A stretch of DNA of 64,000 nucleotides from Fervidibacillus halotolerans (GCF_026547205.1 NZ_CP106877.1:2444771-2508770); one strand, 5' to 3'. Numbered from the stretch's first letter, positions 29,062-40,110 are shown. Numbers and translations: made by a program. The notes: generated by a model from the letters alone, not told the origin.

Positions 29062-32000
29062 TTAAATATTTCTTCGATATTGTCCTCCAACTTCATACAG
29101 AGCTTTCGTAATCTGACCGAGGCTTGCTACTTTGACGGTTTCCATCAATTCTTCAAAAATATTTCCTCCACTTTCGGCTACTCGTTTCAATCTCTCTAAC
29201 GCTTCCTCCGCCTTTCCTTCATTGTGTTTTTTAAATTGTTGTAAATTGCGAATTTGCGTTTCCTTTTCCTCTTTTGTCGCCCGTACCAGTTCCATATTAT
29301 TGATTTCTTCTTCCTTCGGTGGATTCGGATTTAAAAACGTATTGACTCCGATAATCGGTAATTCACCGGAATGTTTTTTCATCTCATATTCCATCGATTC
29401 ATCTTGTATTTTTCCTCGCTGATATTGATGCTCCATGGCACCAAGAACGCCTCCCCGGTCGTCCAAACGCTCGAATTCTTGTAAAACGGCCTCTTCTACT
29501 AAATCGGTTAACTCTTCGATAATAAACGATCCTTGCAACGGATTTTCATTTTTCGTTAAACCGAATTCTTTCGTAATGATCATTTGAATAGCCATCGCCC
29601 GACGAACCGATTCCTCTGTCGGGGTCGTAATCGCTTCATCGTATGCATTCGTATGCAATGAATTACAGTTATCATAAAGGGCTATAAGGGCTTGAAGGGT
29701 CGTTCGGATATCATTAAAGTCGATCTCTTGTGCATGGAGGGATCGGCCGGATGTTTGAATATGATATTTCAATTTTTGACTCCGTTCATTGGCTCCGTAC
29801 TTTTCCTTCATGACAATTGCCCAAATTCTCCGTGCTACCCTTCCGATTACGGTATATTCTGGATCGAGACCGTTAGAAAAGAAGAATGATAGATTCGGTG
29901 CAAAGTCATCAATATCCATGCCCCGGCTTAAATAATATTCCACGTAAGTAAACCCATTGGCCAATGTAAAAGCGAGTTGGGTTATTGGATTGGCACCTGC
30001 TTCGGCAATATGATATCCAGATATGGATACGGAATAATAGTTTCGCACGTTCCAATCGATAAAATATTGTTGAATATCTCCCATCATCCGAAGGGCAAAT
30101 TCGGTTGAAAAGATACATGTATTTTGTCCTTGATCTTCCTTTAATATATCGGCTTGAACCGTTCCCCGCACCGTTTGTAACGTGTATGCCTTCACTCGTT
30201 CATATTCCTCTTCTGTAAGAGGTCTGCCTAAACTTTCCTCTTCAACTTCCACTTGTTGGTCAATGGCCGTGTTCATAAACATCGCTAAAATAATCGGTGC
30301 AGGACCGTTAATCGTCATCGATACGGACGTTTGAGGATGACATAAATCGAATCCCTTAAATAGTTTTTTCATGTCATCTAGCGTACATACACTTACTCCA
30401 CTTTCTCCGATTTTCCCGTAAATATCCGGACGATAATCCGGGTCTTCTCCGTATAATGTTACCGAATCAAAGGCTGTACTCAATCGTTTAGCTTGGTCGT
30501 CCTTCGATAAATAATGAAAACGTCGGTTCGTTCGTTCCGGTGTTCCTTCCCCGGCGAATTGGCGCTTCGGATCTTCCCATTGGCGTTTAAACGGGAAAAC
30601 ACCTGCAGTGAAGGGAAAGGAACCCGGGACATTTTCCTTAAACACCCATCGGATAATTTCACCATAATCTTTATACTTTGGCATCGCCACCTTTGGAATC
30701 TCAAGGCCGGATAAACTTTTCGTGTATAAATCCGTGACGATTTCCTTGTCGCGAATTTTCGTGACGAATTGATCCTTCGAATACATTTCCTTCGTTTGTT
30801 CCCATCGCTGGATAATTTTTTTCGATTCGTCCGTCAATTTATTGTCAATTTCTTGCTTTAATGTTTCAAGGAATTTTAAAAGAACCCCATCCCCATCCTT
30901 TTCCTTCGCTAATTTTATCGCCCCATCAAGCTGGAATAATTGCCTTGCATAGTCGACTTGTTGTTCCACCTTCTTATGATATCCCCTTACCGTATCGGCA
31001 ATTTCCCGCAAATAGTGCCGACGATTCGGCGGAATGATCGTATGACGTTTTTTCGTCTTTTCATATTTCGAAAGGGATGTTTTCCATTCAAATCCGCTTC
31101 GTTTATCCAATTTTTCCACCAGGGCAGCAAACAACGCATTCGTACCCGGATCATTAAATTGGTTAGCGATCGTTCCATATACAGGCATGTCTTCATAACG
31201 TTCATCGAAACGATTTCGGCTCCGTTGATATTGTTTTTGAACATGTCGCATTGCATCTTCCGAACCTTTTTTATCGAATTTATTTATAGCAATTAAATCG
31301 GCAAAATCAATCATATCGATTTTTTCTAATTGGGTAGGTGCTCCGAACTCACTCGTCATGACATATATGGAAACATCGCTAACTTGAACAATGTCCGCAT
31401 CCCCTTGACCGATCCCGCTCGTCTCAACGATGATTAGATCAAAACCGGCAGCCTTCAAAACCGATAGGGCATCTTGAATTGCCAAGGATAGTTCGCTTCG
31501 AGAATGTCTCGTTGCTAGACTACGCATATATACCCGAGGTGAAAAAATCGCGTTCATTCGAATGCGGTCACCGAGTAATGCACCACCTGTTTTTTGCTTC
31601 GTCGGATCGATGGATAGGACGCCGATTTTCTTTTCTGGAAATTCGTTTAAAAACCTTCTTACGAGTTCGTCTGTTAATGAGCTTTTCCCCGCTCCACCCG
31701 TACCTGTAATTCCGACGATTGGAACCGATTTTTCGTTGTTTTTAATTTTTTCCAGCAGTTGCTCGCCACTAGCTGCAATTTCCAACAATGCACCATTGTG
31801 TCGATTTTCCACGATTTGTTCAGTTAACGTAATAAATTTGGCAATTGCCTGCATATCCCCTTGGAAAAGTTTCGGAAGTTCGGAAGTAAGATCATCAGTT
31901 ACCGTAGGGAAATCGCAAGCTTCTAACATCACATTGATCATCCCTTGAAGCCCGAGTTCCCTTCCGTCATCCGGTGAAAAAATCCGTGAAATTCCATATG

Positions 32001-32340
32001 CTTCAAGTTCTTTAATTTCCCTCGGGATGATCACACCACCACCTCCTCCGAAGATTTTCACATGGCCTGCCCCCCTCTTTTGGAGCAAGTCATACATATA
32101 TTTAAAAAACTCCATATGTCCCCCTTGATAGGAAGATACAGCAATTCCCTGTACATCTTCTTGAATAGCCGCTCGGACAATTTCTTCTACGGACCGATTG
32201 TGGCCGAGGTGAATGACTTCCGCTCCACTCGATTGGAGAATTCTTCGCATAATATTGATGGCCGCGTCATGTCCATCGTACAAGCTCGATGCAGTCACAA
32301 AGCGAATGTTATTTTTCGCCTTATAAATTTCATCCTTCAC
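29062..32340 (-). CDS. icmF: Fused isobutyryl-CoA mutase (B12 domain, G-protein chaperone, mutase)
   Basis: Adenosylcobalamin enzyme that interconverts isobutyryl-CoA and n-butyryl-CoA. It has 1092 residues from a GTG after GGGGGGAG; the longer frame overlaps the TetR gene and lacks a ribosome binding site. Domain order is diagnostic: N-terminal cobalamin-binding domain with [14 protein letters not shown] (about 20-35), a MeaI-type GTPase with [12 protein letters not shown] (about 210-221), NKFD and SRSELS, then the mutase TIM barrel with [17 protein letters not shown] and [11 protein letters not shown]. The GTPase domain loads and protects the cofactor. It is the last gene of a beta-oxidation operon. 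Substrate range (isobutyryl or isovaleryl/pivalyl) cannot be settled by eye. Confidence 0.93.
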   Translation of the reverse strand: MKDEIYKAKNNIRFVTASSLYDGHDAAINIMRRILQSSGAEVIHLGHNRSVEEIVRAAIQEDVQGIAVSSYQGGHMEFFKYMYDLLQKRGAGHVKIFGGGGGVIIPREIKELEAYGISRIFSPDDGRELGLQGMINVMLEACDFPTVTDDLTSELPKLFQGDMQAIAKFITLTEQIVENRHNGALLEIAASGEQLLEKIKNNEKSVPIVGITGTGGAGKSSLTDELVRRFLNEFPEKKIGVLSIDPTKQKTGGALLGDRIRMNAIFSPRVYMRSLATRHSRSELSLAIQDALSVLKAAGFDLIIVETSGIGQGDADIVQVSDVSIYVMTSEFGAPTQLEKIDMIDFADLIAINKFDKKGSEDAMRHVQKQYQRSRNRFDERYEDMPVYGTIANQFNDPGTNALFAALVEKLDKRSGFEWKTSLSKYEKTKKRHTIIPPNRRHYLREIADTVRGYHKKVEQQVDYARQLFQLDGAIKLAKEKDGDGVLLKFLETLKQEIDNKLTDESKKIIQRWEQTKEMYSKDQFVTKIRDKEIVTDLYTKSLSGLEIPKVAMPKYKDYGEIIRWVFKENVPGSFPFTAGVFPFKRQWEDPKRQFAGEGTPERTNRRFHYLSKDDQAKRLSTAFDSVTLYGEDPDYRPDIYGKIGESGVSVCTLDDMKKLFKGFDLCHPQTSVSMTINGPAPIILAMFMNTAIDQQVEVEEESLGRPLTEEEYERVKAYTLQTVRGTVQADILKEDQGQNTCIFSTEFALRMMGDIQQYFIDWNVRNYYSVSISGYHIAEAGANPITQLAFTLANGFTYVEYYLSRGMDIDDFAPNLSFFFSNGLDPEYTVIGRVARRIWAIVMKEKYGANERSQKLKYHIQTSGRSLHAQEIDFNDIRTTLQALIALYDNCNSLHTNAYDEAITTPTEESVRRAMAIQMIITKEFGLTKNENPLQGSFIIEELTDLVEEAVLQEFERLDDRGGVLGAMEHQYQRGKIQDESMEYEMKKHSGELPIIGVNTFLNPNPPKEEEINNMELVRATKEEKETQIRNLQQFKKHNEGKAEEALERLKRVAESGGNIFEELMETVKVASLGQITKALYEVGGQYRRNI

Positions 32341-32380
32341 CCAAATCTCCCCCCTGTTCAAAAATAAAATACGTATCTTC

Positions 32381-33013
32381 CTATTTGGAAATTTGATCGA
32401 TTCCATTGATCAAAAGATGAAATTGCCATTCCGTATATTTTTCCAATGTATAATGCTTTCGTAGCGCCCACCGTCGAAATCCCCACATTTGACCTTGGAC
32501 GATAATGTTATGGGCGTATAGTCGAATTTGTTCATCAGAAACGACCGAGCCCTTTTGGTCAAAATATCGCCTTAATAAATCTTCGAAGACAGCCACCATT
32601 TCCAACTCTTTTTTTAAAACGACCGGCAACATTTCCCGTGGCAACGATTTAATCTCCTGATACATTACGAGCACTTCATCCTGCAATTCATCCATGATTT
32701 TGAAATATGCAGCAATCCCCTCTTTAATCGTTTCCTTTGTTACGTGTCGAAAATGGAGAGCCCTTTTAATCTTTTCCTGCACTTCGTCGTAAATTTGGTC
32801 GCAAACGAGATAGAGAATATCTTCCTTCGTTCGAATGTATTCGTAAAGCGTACCAATACTAAAACCCGATGCTTTTGCGATTTCTCTCGTCGTCGTTCGA
32901 TGAAAACCCTTTTCCTTAAAAAGCGATATCGCTCCTTTGATCATCTGTTCCCGTCTTATTTGAATTAATCGTGTATCTTTTACCGAAGATGGTACCGTTT
33001 GTTTTTCACTCAA
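32381..33013 (-). CDS. TetR family transcriptional regulator
   Basis: 210 residues from a TTG preceded by AAAAGGAG at 7 nt; the longer frame starts at a GTG without a usable site. The N-terminal helix-turn-helix is clear (about 20-66: [38 protein letters not shown]). The C-terminal domain is all-helical, as expected for acyl-CoA-sensing TetR proteins, but the ligand cannot be read. It lies inside the acyl-CoA dehydrogenase-icmF gene run, 56 bp after the upstream dehydrogenase and 40 bp before icmF, so it likely controls this operon. Confidence 0.88.
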   Translation of the reverse strand: MSEKQTVPSSVKDTRLIQIRREQMIKGAISLFKEKGFHRTTTREIAKASGFSIGTLYEYIRTKEDILYLVCDQIYDEVQEKIKRALHFRHVTKETIKEGIAAYFKIMDELQDEVLVMYQEIKSLPREMLPVVLKKELEMVAVFEDLLRRYFDQKGSVVSDEQIRLYAHNIIVQGQMWGFRRWALRKHYTLEKYTEWQFHLLINGIDQISK

Positions 33014-33069
33014 GGGACCACTCCTTTTTCTTAGGGATTTTTTCTGACGATTCCACTCCACTCATTCGA

Positions 33070-34203
33070 TTACAACATTCTTGAGATTACGAGGCGTTGG
33101 ATTTCTTGTGTTCCTTCGTAGATTTGTGTAATTTTCGCATCTCGCATAAAACGCTCGACCGGGTATTCCTTCGTATATCCGTATCCACCGAAAATTTGTA
33201 CTGCTTCCGTCGTTACTTTCATCGCCGTATCGCCTGCGAATAATTTTGCCATTGCCGATGCTTTTCCGTATGATTTTCCTTCTGATTCCAACCATGCAGC
33301 TTGGTACGTTAATAGTCTCGATGCTTCAATATTCGTCGCCATATCTGCCAATTTAAAGGAAATGCCTTGATTGGCCATGATCGGCTTTCCAAATTGATGG
33401 CGTTCCTTTGCATAGGAAAGGGCTGCATCAAAGGCACCTTGTGCGATTCCAACGGCTTGAGCTGCAATTCCGTTCCTTCCCCCATCCAATGTCATCATCG
33501 CGATTTTAAATCCTTGACCTTCTTCTCCAAGCAAATTTTCCTTTGGAACGATGCAGTCTTCAAATATAATTTCCGTCGTAGGCGAAGATCGAATCCCTAA
33601 TTTTTTCTCTTTTTTCCCGGTTTTAAACCCAGGAAATCCACTTTCCAAAATAAATGCGCTCACTCCTTTATGTTTTAACGAAGGATCGGTTAAAGCGAAA
33701 ACGATATAAATATCTGCTATTCCACCGTTTGTAATAAAGATTTTTGAACCGTTCAATACATAATGGTCCCCTTCTTTTCTTGCGGTCGTTTTCATAGCAC
33801 CTGCATCGGATCCAGATTCAGGTTCCGTTAATCCGTAAGCCCCGATTTTCTCCCCTTTTGCCAACGGGGTTAAATATTTCCTTTTTTGCTCTTCCGTTCC
33901 GAATTTAAATATTGGCCAACTCGCTAGCGAAGTGTGGGCAGATAAAACAACACCTGTCGATGCATCGACTCGGGATAGTTCTTCTACCGCGATGGCATAG
34001 GCTAAATAATCACTTCCGATTCCTCCATATTCTTCAGGCCATGGGATACCCGTCAAACCTAACTCTGCCATTTGATCGAAAAGAGCACGATCAAACCGTT
34101 CCTCTTCATCTCTTATTGCAGCAGTGGGTGCCACCTCATTATTTGCGAAATCTCTTACCATTTTTCGTATCATTTCATGTTCTTCCGATAATTGAAATTG
34201 CAT
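33070..34203 (-). CDS. Acyl-CoA dehydrogenase (second copy)
   Basis: FAD-dependent acyl-CoA dehydrogenase, 377 residues, first step of beta-oxidation or branched-chain acyl-CoA oxidation. Seen: [19 protein letters not shown] (about 119-137, FAD/substrate loop), [13 protein letters not shown], the C-terminal [18 protein letters not shown] and the catalytic Glu in [16 protein letters not shown]. About half the residues match the neighbouring copy, so the pair arose by old duplication. Probably short- or branched-chain specificity given icmF nearby. Confidence 0.93.
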   Translation of the reverse strand: MQFQLSEEHEMIRKMVRDFANNEVAPTAAIRDEEERFDRALFDQMAELGLTGIPWPEEYGGIGSDYLAYAIAVEELSRVDASTGVVLSAHTSLASWPIFKFGTEEQKRKYLTPLAKGEKIGAYGLTEPESGSDAGAMKTTARKEGDHYVLNGSKIFITNGGIADIYIVFALTDPSLKHKGVSAFILESGFPGFKTGKKEKKLGIRSSPTTEIIFEDCIVPKENLLGEEGQGFKIAMMTLDGGRNGIAAQAVGIAQGAFDAALSYAKERHQFGKPIMANQGISFKLADMATNIEASRLLTYQAAWLESEGKSYGKASAMAKLFAGDTAMKVTTEAVQIFGGYGYTKEYPVERFMRDAKITQIYEGTQEIQRLVISRML

Positions 34204-34238
34204 CGTTATTCCCCCTTTTCCCCATGTTTTTCACCATT

Positions 34239-35372
34239 TTATAAGTATTTACTAATGACGATTCGTTGGATTTCATTCGTTCCTTCATAAATTTCCGTCA
34301 CTTTTGCATCACGGAAATATCTTTCCACCGGATAATCCTTCGTATATCCGTAACCACCGAAAATTTGTATCGCCTCCGTGACAACTTCCATAGCTGTTTG
34401 TGTCGAAAATAATTTCGCCATCGACGCTTCTTTACCGACCTTTCTTCCTTGCGTTCGTAATTGGGCTGCTCGATAGACGAGTAGTTTTGCTGCTTCGATT
34501 TTCGTCGCCATATCTGCCAATTTAAAGGATACGCCTTGATTGGAAATGATTGGTCTATCAAATTGGTGTCGACTTTTTGCATATTGAAGTGCCTGTTCAT
34601 AAGCAGCTTCCGCAATTCCGAGGGCTTGGGCAGCAATTCCAATCCGACCGACATCTAAATTGGCCATGGCGATTTTAAACCCTTCTCCTTCCTCCCCAAG
34701 ACGCTGGGTTTGGGGAATTCGCATATGATCGAAGGTTAATTGAACCGTTCGAGAGCCGTTTAACCCCATCTTTTTTTCATCTTTTCCGATGATCAGCCCC
34801 GGTGTGTTTTTCTCAACGATAAACGCTGTAATCCCTTTGTCCTTTCGTCGTTCATCCATCGTGGCAAAGACGATGTAGACGTCCGCTTCTCCTCCGTTCG
34901 TGATGAATACTTTACTCCCGTTAATGATGTATTCATTTCCTTCTTTATACGCTTTCGTCTTCAAGGCCGATGCATCGGAACCGGCGCTTTCCTCCGTTAA
35001 ACAAAAGGCACCTAGATACTTACCGCTAGCCAATTTTGGAACGTAGGTTTCTTTTTGTTCTTCCGTTCCGAAATAGAATATTGGGTTCGTCCCGACGGAT
35101 GTATGAACAGATAAAATCACACCGAGGGCTGCGCTGACTTTTGAAAGTTCGTGAATAGCGATGATGTATGATGTAAAATCCATACCTGCACCACCATATT
35201 TCGTCGGAATCGGAATGCCCATTAAGCCGAGGTCACCCATCTTCTTTAACAATTCCCGAGGGAAAATCCCCTGTTCCATCTTTTCCACAAACGGTGCCAC
35301 TTCCTGTTCAGCAAAATCGCGAACCATTTTTCGAAGCATGTTTTGTTCATCGGTAAAGGTAAACAATTTCAC
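34239..35372 (-). CDS. acdA: Acyl-CoA dehydrogenase (first copy)
   Basis: 377 residues, same family as the next gene. Motifs: [51 protein letters not shown] and catalytic Glu in EIYEGTNEIQRIVISKYL. It starts 38 bp after hbd. B. subtilis AcdA sits beside fadF and rpoE; here the dehydrogenases are farther from rpoE but belong to the same neighbourhood, so acdA is the probable orthologue of one of the two. Which one cannot be decided. Confidence 0.92.
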   Translation of the reverse strand: MKLFTFTDEQNMLRKMVRDFAEQEVAPFVEKMEQGIFPRELLKKMGDLGLMGIPIPTKYGGAGMDFTSYIIAIHELSKVSAALGVILSVHTSVGTNPIFYFGTEEQKETYVPKLASGKYLGAFCLTEESAGSDASALKTKAYKEGNEYIINGSKVFITNGGEADVYIVFATMDERRKDKGITAFIVEKNTPGLIIGKDEKKMGLNGSRTVQLTFDHMRIPQTQRLGEEGEGFKIAMANLDVGRIGIAAQALGIAEAAYEQALQYAKSRHQFDRPIISNQGVSFKLADMATKIEAAKLLVYRAAQLRTQGRKVGKEASMAKLFSTQTAMEVVTEAIQIFGGYGYTKDYPVERYFRDAKVTEIYEGTNEIQRIVISKYL

Positions 35373-35410
35373 TCCCCCTTATCGAACGCAATCATTCGCA
35401 GAACCCATTT

Positions 35411-36256
35411 TTACTCGTAAACGTAAAAGCCCCTTCCATTCTTTTTCCCGAGCCAACCGGCATTCACATATTTCCGAAGCAACGGACAAGGTCGATATTT
35501 ATCATCGCCCAATCCTTGGTGGAGAATTTCCATAATGTATAAACATGTATCCAATCCGATAAAATCTGCTAGTTCCAGCGGTCCCATCGGATGGTTCATG
35601 CCGAGTTTCATAATTTCATCGATCGCTTCCTTCGTAGCAACCCCTTCTTGAAGGGCATATACCGCTTCGTTAATCATCGGCATAAGCACTCGATTCGAAA
35701 TAAAGCCGGGAAAATCATTAACTTCGACAGGCACTTTTCCAATTTGTTCGGTAATCTTTTTCACCGTCAAATACGTTTCGTCGGAAGTGGCTAATCCGCG
35801 AATGATTTCCACGAGTTTCATAACGGGAACCGGATTCATAAAATGCATACCGATGACCTTTTCCGGTCGATTCGTAGCAGATGCTAATTCAGTTATGGGT
35901 AGAGAAGATGTATTCGTTGCTAAAATAGTCGTCTTCGGGGTAATTTTATCTAATTGTCGAAATATTTGTTTTTTCGTGTCCATTTTTTCAATCGCTGCTT
36001 CAATCACGAGATCCCGATCTTTCCCTTTGTGCAAATCCGTAGTTATTTCTATATTTTGAAGAGTTGTGTTCTCGTCTTGTTCGGTTATTTTCCCCTTTTC
36101 TCTTTGTCGTCTTACGTTTTCAACAATTCGATCGAACCCTTTTTCAACACGCGCTAAATCGATATCGTGTAAGACGACATGGAAACCTGCTTGGGCGCAA
36201 ACTTGGGCGATTCCAGCCCCCATTTGCCCCGCTCCTACCACCATGATTTTTTCCAT
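35411..36256 (-). CDS. hbd: 3-hydroxybutyryl-CoA dehydrogenase
   Basis: NAD(P)-dependent oxidation of 3-hydroxyacyl-CoA to 3-oxoacyl-CoA, 281 residues. The Rossmann motif VVGAGQMGAGIAQVCAQAGF is at 5-24; the catalytic His is in GMHFMNPVPVMKLVEI (about 137-152), followed by FPGFISNRVLMPMINEA. Family members include MmgB of B. subtilis. It starts after GGAGGAACAGAGGGAA and lies 58 bp downstream of the thiolase gene. Confidence 0.95.
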   Translation of the reverse strand: MEKIMVVGAGQMGAGIAQVCAQAGFHVVLHDIDLARVEKGFDRIVENVRRQREKGKITEQDENTTLQNIEITTDLHKGKDRDLVIEAAIEKMDTKKQIFRQLDKITPKTTILATNTSSLPITELASATNRPEKVIGMHFMNPVPVMKLVEIIRGLATSDETYLTVKKITEQIGKVPVEVNDFPGFISNRVLMPMINEAVYALQEGVATKEAIDEIMKLGMNHPMGPLELADFIGLDTCLYIMEILHQGLGDDKYRPCPLLRKYVNAGWLGKKNGRGFYVYE

Positions 36257-36314
36257 TTCCCTCTGTTCCTCCTTCGTAGTTCCATTGCCTTGAAATGAAT
36301 GAACTTGGAATCAG

Positions 36315-37502
36315 CTATTGTTTCGGCACTTCGATGAGCATCGCATCCCCTTGACCGCCACCGCTACAAATGGCCGCAATGCCAAGTCCTCCACCCCTTC
36401 TTCGTAATTCATAAGCCAGCGTTAATAGAATCCTTGCCCCACTTGCTCCAATCGGATGTCCTAAAGCGACCGCCCCTCCATTTACATTAATTTTTTCTTC
36501 GTCTAAATGGGCGATTTGACTTGAGGCTAACGTAACCGCACTGAAGGCTTCATTAATTTCAAATAAGTCGATATCATCTACTTCTTTTCCCGTTTTCTTT
36601 AATAGTTTGTTGATGACTAAACCAGGCGTTTTTGGAAAATCCTTTGCTTCCACTGCAATGGTGGCGCTCGCAATAATTTTTGCCAGCGGTTTTCTTCCTT
36701 CCCGCTTCGCCCGCTCCTCATCCATTAAAACGAGGGCACAAGCACCATCATTTACACCGGGTGCATTTCCCGCGGTAATCGTTCCGTCTCGATCAAATGC
36801 AGGTTTTAAGGATGCTAGTTTTTCTAAAGATGTATCCCTTCTCGGTGCTTCATCATGAACAATCGTTTCTACTTTTCCCTTTTTCACCGGAACTTCCACC
36901 GGTACGATTTCTTCTGCTAACTTTCCAGCATCCATCGCTGCAATTGCACGCTGATGACTACGAAGGGCCCATTTGTCTTGTTTTTCACGGGAAATTTCCA
37001 ATTCATCGGCTGTAGCATTTCCATAATTACCCATATGGACCCCTGAAAAGCTACAAGTGAGACCATCATAGATCATGGAATCGATGAGTTCCCCATGCCC
37101 CATTCGATAACCTTGTCTCGCCTTTTGTATGAAATAGGGAGCATTGGACATGGACTCCATACCTCCAGCAACGATCGTTTCCGCTTCTCTAGAGCGAATA
37201 TACATATCCGCCATTGCGACGCTTCTTAAGCCAGATGCACATACTTTATTGATCGTTTCCGTCGTCGCGCTCCATGGAATACCGGCAAATCGGGATGCCT
37301 GCCTTGAAGGAAGTTGCCCTTGACCTCCTTGTAATACCGTACCCATGATGACATGTTCGACTTCATCAGGACGTACCTTCGCCCGTTGTAAAGCTTCCTT
37401 AATGGCTATACCTCCAAGTTCCGGTGCCTTTTTCCCACTTAAAACACCGTTTAATTTCCCAAAGGGTGTTCTTGCCCCTTCTAAAATGACCGTTTTCCCC
37501 AT
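36315..37502 (-). CDS. Acetyl-CoA C-acetyltransferase (thiolase)
   Basis: 395-residue thiolase of the MmgA/Thl type. Nucleophile Cys in [14 protein letters not shown] (about 84-97), catalytic His in [18 protein letters not shown], and the second Cys in [12 protein letters not shown] near the C-terminus. It cleaves or condenses 3-oxoacyl-CoA. It is the first gene after a SigA promoter with a perfect cre site, so CcpA repression of the downstream genes on good carbon sources is expected. Confidence 0.95.
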   Translation of the reverse strand: MGKTVILEGARTPFGKLNGVLSGKKAPELGGIAIKEALQRAKVRPDEVEHVIMGTVLQGGQGQLPSRQASRFAGIPWSATTETINKVCASGLRSVAMADMYIRSREAETIVAGGMESMSNAPYFIQKARQGYRMGHGELIDSMIYDGLTCSFSGVHMGNYGNATADELEISREKQDKWALRSHQRAIAAMDAGKLAEEIVPVEVPVKKGKVETIVHDEAPRRDTSLEKLASLKPAFDRDGTITAGNAPGVNDGACALVLMDEERAKREGRKPLAKIIASATIAVEAKDFPKTPGLVINKLLKKTGKEVDDIDLFEINEAFSAVTLASSQIAHLDEEKINVNGGAVALGHPIGASGARILLTLAYELRRRGGGLGIAAICSGGGQGDAMLIEVPKQ

Positions 37503-37584
37503 TTTTCTTCCCCCTTGTTTCTTAATTCATGTATATGAAGTAGATCTTCCCTGCCCGGTTTTCTTCAACCGAAAGGAAGATACT

Positions 37585-37598
37585 TGTTAACGCTTACA
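37585..37598 (-). promoter_or_regulatory. cre site (CcpA) upstream of the thiolase operon
   Basis: TGTAAGCGTTAACA on the minus strand fully matches TGWAANCGNTNWCA. It lies just downstream of the predicted start site, where CcpA binding would block transcription. Confidence 0.7.
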
Positions 37599-37620
37599 AT
37601 TAAGTGAAAATCCCCTTTTC

Positions 37621-37648
37621 AATATGATCATTATGTTTATGTTGTCAA
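37621..37648 (-). promoter_or_regulatory. SigA promoter of the thiolase-icmF operon
   Basis: Perfect TTGACA (37643-37648) and CATATT (37621-37626) with a 16-bp spacer, minus strand, upstream of the cre site and about 120 nt from the thiolase ATG. Confidence 0.5.
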
Positions 37649-37695
37649 AGGTCTATGGCGACTGAACGCTCGCTCAATGTACCCGATTTCAGTTC

Positions 37696-37724
37696 GGGAG
37701 TGGGACAATGTTCGCCCCGCTCCC
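37696..37724 (+). other. GC-rich hairpin downstream of fadF
   Basis: GGGAGTGGG (37696-37704) and CCCGCTCCC (37716-37724) pair over 9 positions on the plus strand with one U-G wobble; on the minus strand the same position is a C-A mismatch. A second small hairpin CCCGA-loop-TCGGG overlaps at about 37682-37698. No T-run follows, so termination of fadF is not certain. No gene is seen in 37503-37813. Confidence 0.4.
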
Positions 37725-37813
37725 GTCTATGATTATCTTACAATAGGATTCTAAAAAAAGGAATGTATTTTTCAATTTTTTTGAATGTTTAAAAGGAACC
37801 CTTCTTTATTCCA

Positions 37814-39919
37814 TTAGGAAACTTGCTTATCCGATTGTCCGCAAACGGCCTTTTCCAAAATTTCCGCAACATCGTATGTTCCTACCGTATCTTCCACTTC
37901 CTTCGCCTTCGTTCCATCCGATAGCATCGTCAAACAATATGGACAAGCCGTTCCAATTGTCGTCGGATTTACCTTTAACGCCTGTTCCGTACGGGCAACA
38001 TTGATTCGATTCCCCGTATCTTCTTCCATCCACATTAAACCACCGCCGGCTCCACAACACATGGCCGTTTCCCGGTTCCGTTCCATTTCGACTAATTCCA
38101 CCCCTTTGATCGCCTTTAATATTTCTCGGGGCGGATCATACACATCATTGTATCGACCTAAATAACAGGAATCGTGGAATGTAATCCGCTCATTCACTTC
38201 ATAAATGGGCTTTAAACGACCTTCTTTTAAAAGTTGGAGTAATAACTCGGTATGATGGTAAACTTCCGCTTTTAAGCCAAATTCCGGATATTCATTTTTA
38301 AAAATATTATAAGCGTGGGGATCGATGGTAACGATTTTTTTCACACCGTACTTTTCGAACTCTTCAATATTTTTCACTGCCAACTCTTGGAATAAAAATT
38401 CATTGCCAAGACGTCTAGCCGTATCTCCAGAATTTTTCTCCCGATTTCCTAAAATAGCAAATTTCACCCCTGCTTCATTTAACAATCGTGCAAAGGAAAG
38501 GGCTATTTTTTGGCTTCGGTTATCGAAAGCACCCATGGAACTTACCCAGAATAAATATTCAAAATCCTCTCCCTTTTTCTTTAGCTCCTTAACAGTTGGG
38601 ATGGATACGTCCTCCCGCAACGTACGCCAATTTTCCTTTTCCTTTCTGTTCAACCCCCACGGATTTCCTTGTCTTTCAATATTTTGCATGGCCCGCTGAG
38701 CATCCGGGTTCATTTTTCCTTCTGTCAATACGAGGTATCTACGTAAATCAATAATTTTATCCACATGTTCGTTCATCACCGGGCATTGGTCTTCACAATT
38801 CCGACATGTGGTACAGGCCCAAATTTCCTCCTCGGTAATCACATCTCCTATTAAACTTTTTTGATAGAGGAGAGATGCTGCAGATTCTTCTGCGCCTGCC
38901 TCCATTGCTTGCATCGCCAACTGGTTGCCCGTTGTTTTCGAAAATAGAAATTGGGGTACCCACGGTGATTTGGATGTGACCGCCGCACCGTAATTCGTTA
39001 AATGATCCCTCAGTTTTACGATTAAATCCATCGGCGACAACATTTTTCCTGTTCCAGTTGCCGGGCACATATTCGTACAACGACCACATTCGACACAGGC
39101 GTATAAATCGATCAACTGGAGTTGGGTAAAGTCCTCGATTTTTCCAACGCCAAAGGTTTCCTTCGATTCATCTTCAAAATCGATGCTTCTCAATTTACCC
39201 GGTTTTTCCAAACGGTTTAAAAATACATTGACCGGTGCTGCGATTAAATGGGCGTGCTTCGATTGTGGGACGTAGACTAAAAAGATGAGCAATACGAGCA
39301 GATGGATCCACCAGGCGATATAAAACAGAACGGACGCTGCAAAGGGACTGACCCAGGAAAAGAGATAGGCAATCGATGAGGCGATCGGTTCCGACCATGT
39401 GAAGTCATGACCGTGCCAAAGGATTCCCATACCGTTTCCGAAAAGGACAGACAACATTAAAGTTCCGATAAAAATAAGGACGAGACCATTTTTCAACCCT
39501 CGTTTCAATCGGACGAGCTTTTCTATATACCGTCGATAAAACGCCCAGACGACCGCGACTAAAATGATAAACGTAACGATTTCTTGGAAAAATGTAAACC
39601 AAGCATACATAGAGCCAAAGGGCAAATGGGAGCCTGGCTTAATCCCTTTCCAAATAAAATCGATCGCTCCGAATTGAACGAGAATGAAGCCGTAAAAAAA
39701 CATGACGTGAATCGTACCGCTTTTTTTATCTTTCAACAGTTTTTTTTGTCCAAATACATTTACCCATATTTTTTGGAACCGTTCTTTAAATTTCCGATCG
39801 AATTCTTCCCTTTGTCCTAGTTTAATATAAGTGATTCTTGTTTTAACGACATAGAGGAATAGCCAAACCGCATAAATTGTTACAAGTGCGGCAGCGATCC
39901 CGTTCACCCATAGAAACAT
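37814..39919 (-). CDS. fadF: Membrane-anchored iron-sulfur oxidoreductase FadF (HdrD/GlpC-like)
   Basis: Probable electron-transfer protein passing electrons from acyl-CoA dehydrogenase and ETF to the quinone pool. 701 residues from the ATG of MFLWVNGIAAALV. The N-terminal third has about six membrane helices (nitrate-reductase-gamma-like); two 4Fe-4S motifs follow, CVECGRCTNMCP and CTTCRNCEDQCP, then two CCG domains, of which CYLGRYNDVYDPP and CCGAGGGLMW are visible. B. subtilis orthologue ywjF has about 705 residues and is FadR-controlled. A FadR-like operator overlaps the promoter. Confidence 0.93.
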   Translation of the reverse strand: MFLWVNGIAAALVTIYAVWLFLYVVKTRITYIKLGQREEFDRKFKERFQKIWVNVFGQKKLLKDKKSGTIHVMFFYGFILVQFGAIDFIWKGIKPGSHLPFGSMYAWFTFFQEIVTFIILVAVVWAFYRRYIEKLVRLKRGLKNGLVLIFIGTLMLSVLFGNGMGILWHGHDFTWSEPIASSIAYLFSWVSPFAASVLFYIAWWIHLLVLLIFLVYVPQSKHAHLIAAPVNVFLNRLEKPGKLRSIDFEDESKETFGVGKIEDFTQLQLIDLYACVECGRCTNMCPATGTGKMLSPMDLIVKLRDHLTNYGAAVTSKSPWVPQFLFSKTTGNQLAMQAMEAGAEESAASLLYQKSLIGDVITEEEIWACTTCRNCEDQCPVMNEHVDKIIDLRRYLVLTEGKMNPDAQRAMQNIERQGNPWGLNRKEKENWRTLREDVSIPTVKELKKKGEDFEYLFWVSSMGAFDNRSQKIALSFARLLNEAGVKFAILGNREKNSGDTARRLGNEFLFQELAVKNIEEFEKYGVKKIVTIDPHAYNIFKNEYPEFGLKAEVYHHTELLLQLLKEGRLKPIYEVNERITFHDSCYLGRYNDVYDPPREILKAIKGVELVEMERNRETAMCCGAGGGLMWMEEDTGNRINVARTEQALKVNPTTIGTACPYCLTMLSDGTKAKEVEDTVGTYDVAEILEKAVCGQSDKQVS

Positions 39920-39994
39920 TATCCCGCATCCCCCTTTAGTTGTTTTTCTTTTTCTACCCCTTTTCAACATAAAACGTACATGTTACCCCTATTA

Positions 39995-40031
39995 TACAAT
40001 AATGAATGAACATTCAGTCAATGTTTTTGCA
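39995..40031 (-). promoter_or_regulatory. fadF promoter with FadR-like operator
   Basis: TGAATGA-ACAT-TCAGTCA at 40003-40020 is a palindrome with one mismatch and matches the B. subtilis FadR site pattern TGAATGA-N4-TCATTCA. On the minus strand it lies between TTGACT and TATAAT (spacing 18-19), so a bound repressor would cover the promoter. Confidence 0.65.
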
Positions 40032-40110
40032 AAAAATATTTATTCTTTCTTCGACAAATTTATCACTTCTCTCCTCTAAATCTTTTTTCACGAGAGATTA
40101 TCTTCATTTG

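Noticed and set aside
32341..32406. Longer N-terminus of icmF
   Set aside because: It would overlap the TetR gene by 26 bp and has no ribosome binding site, while a GTG at 32340 follows GGGGGGAG.
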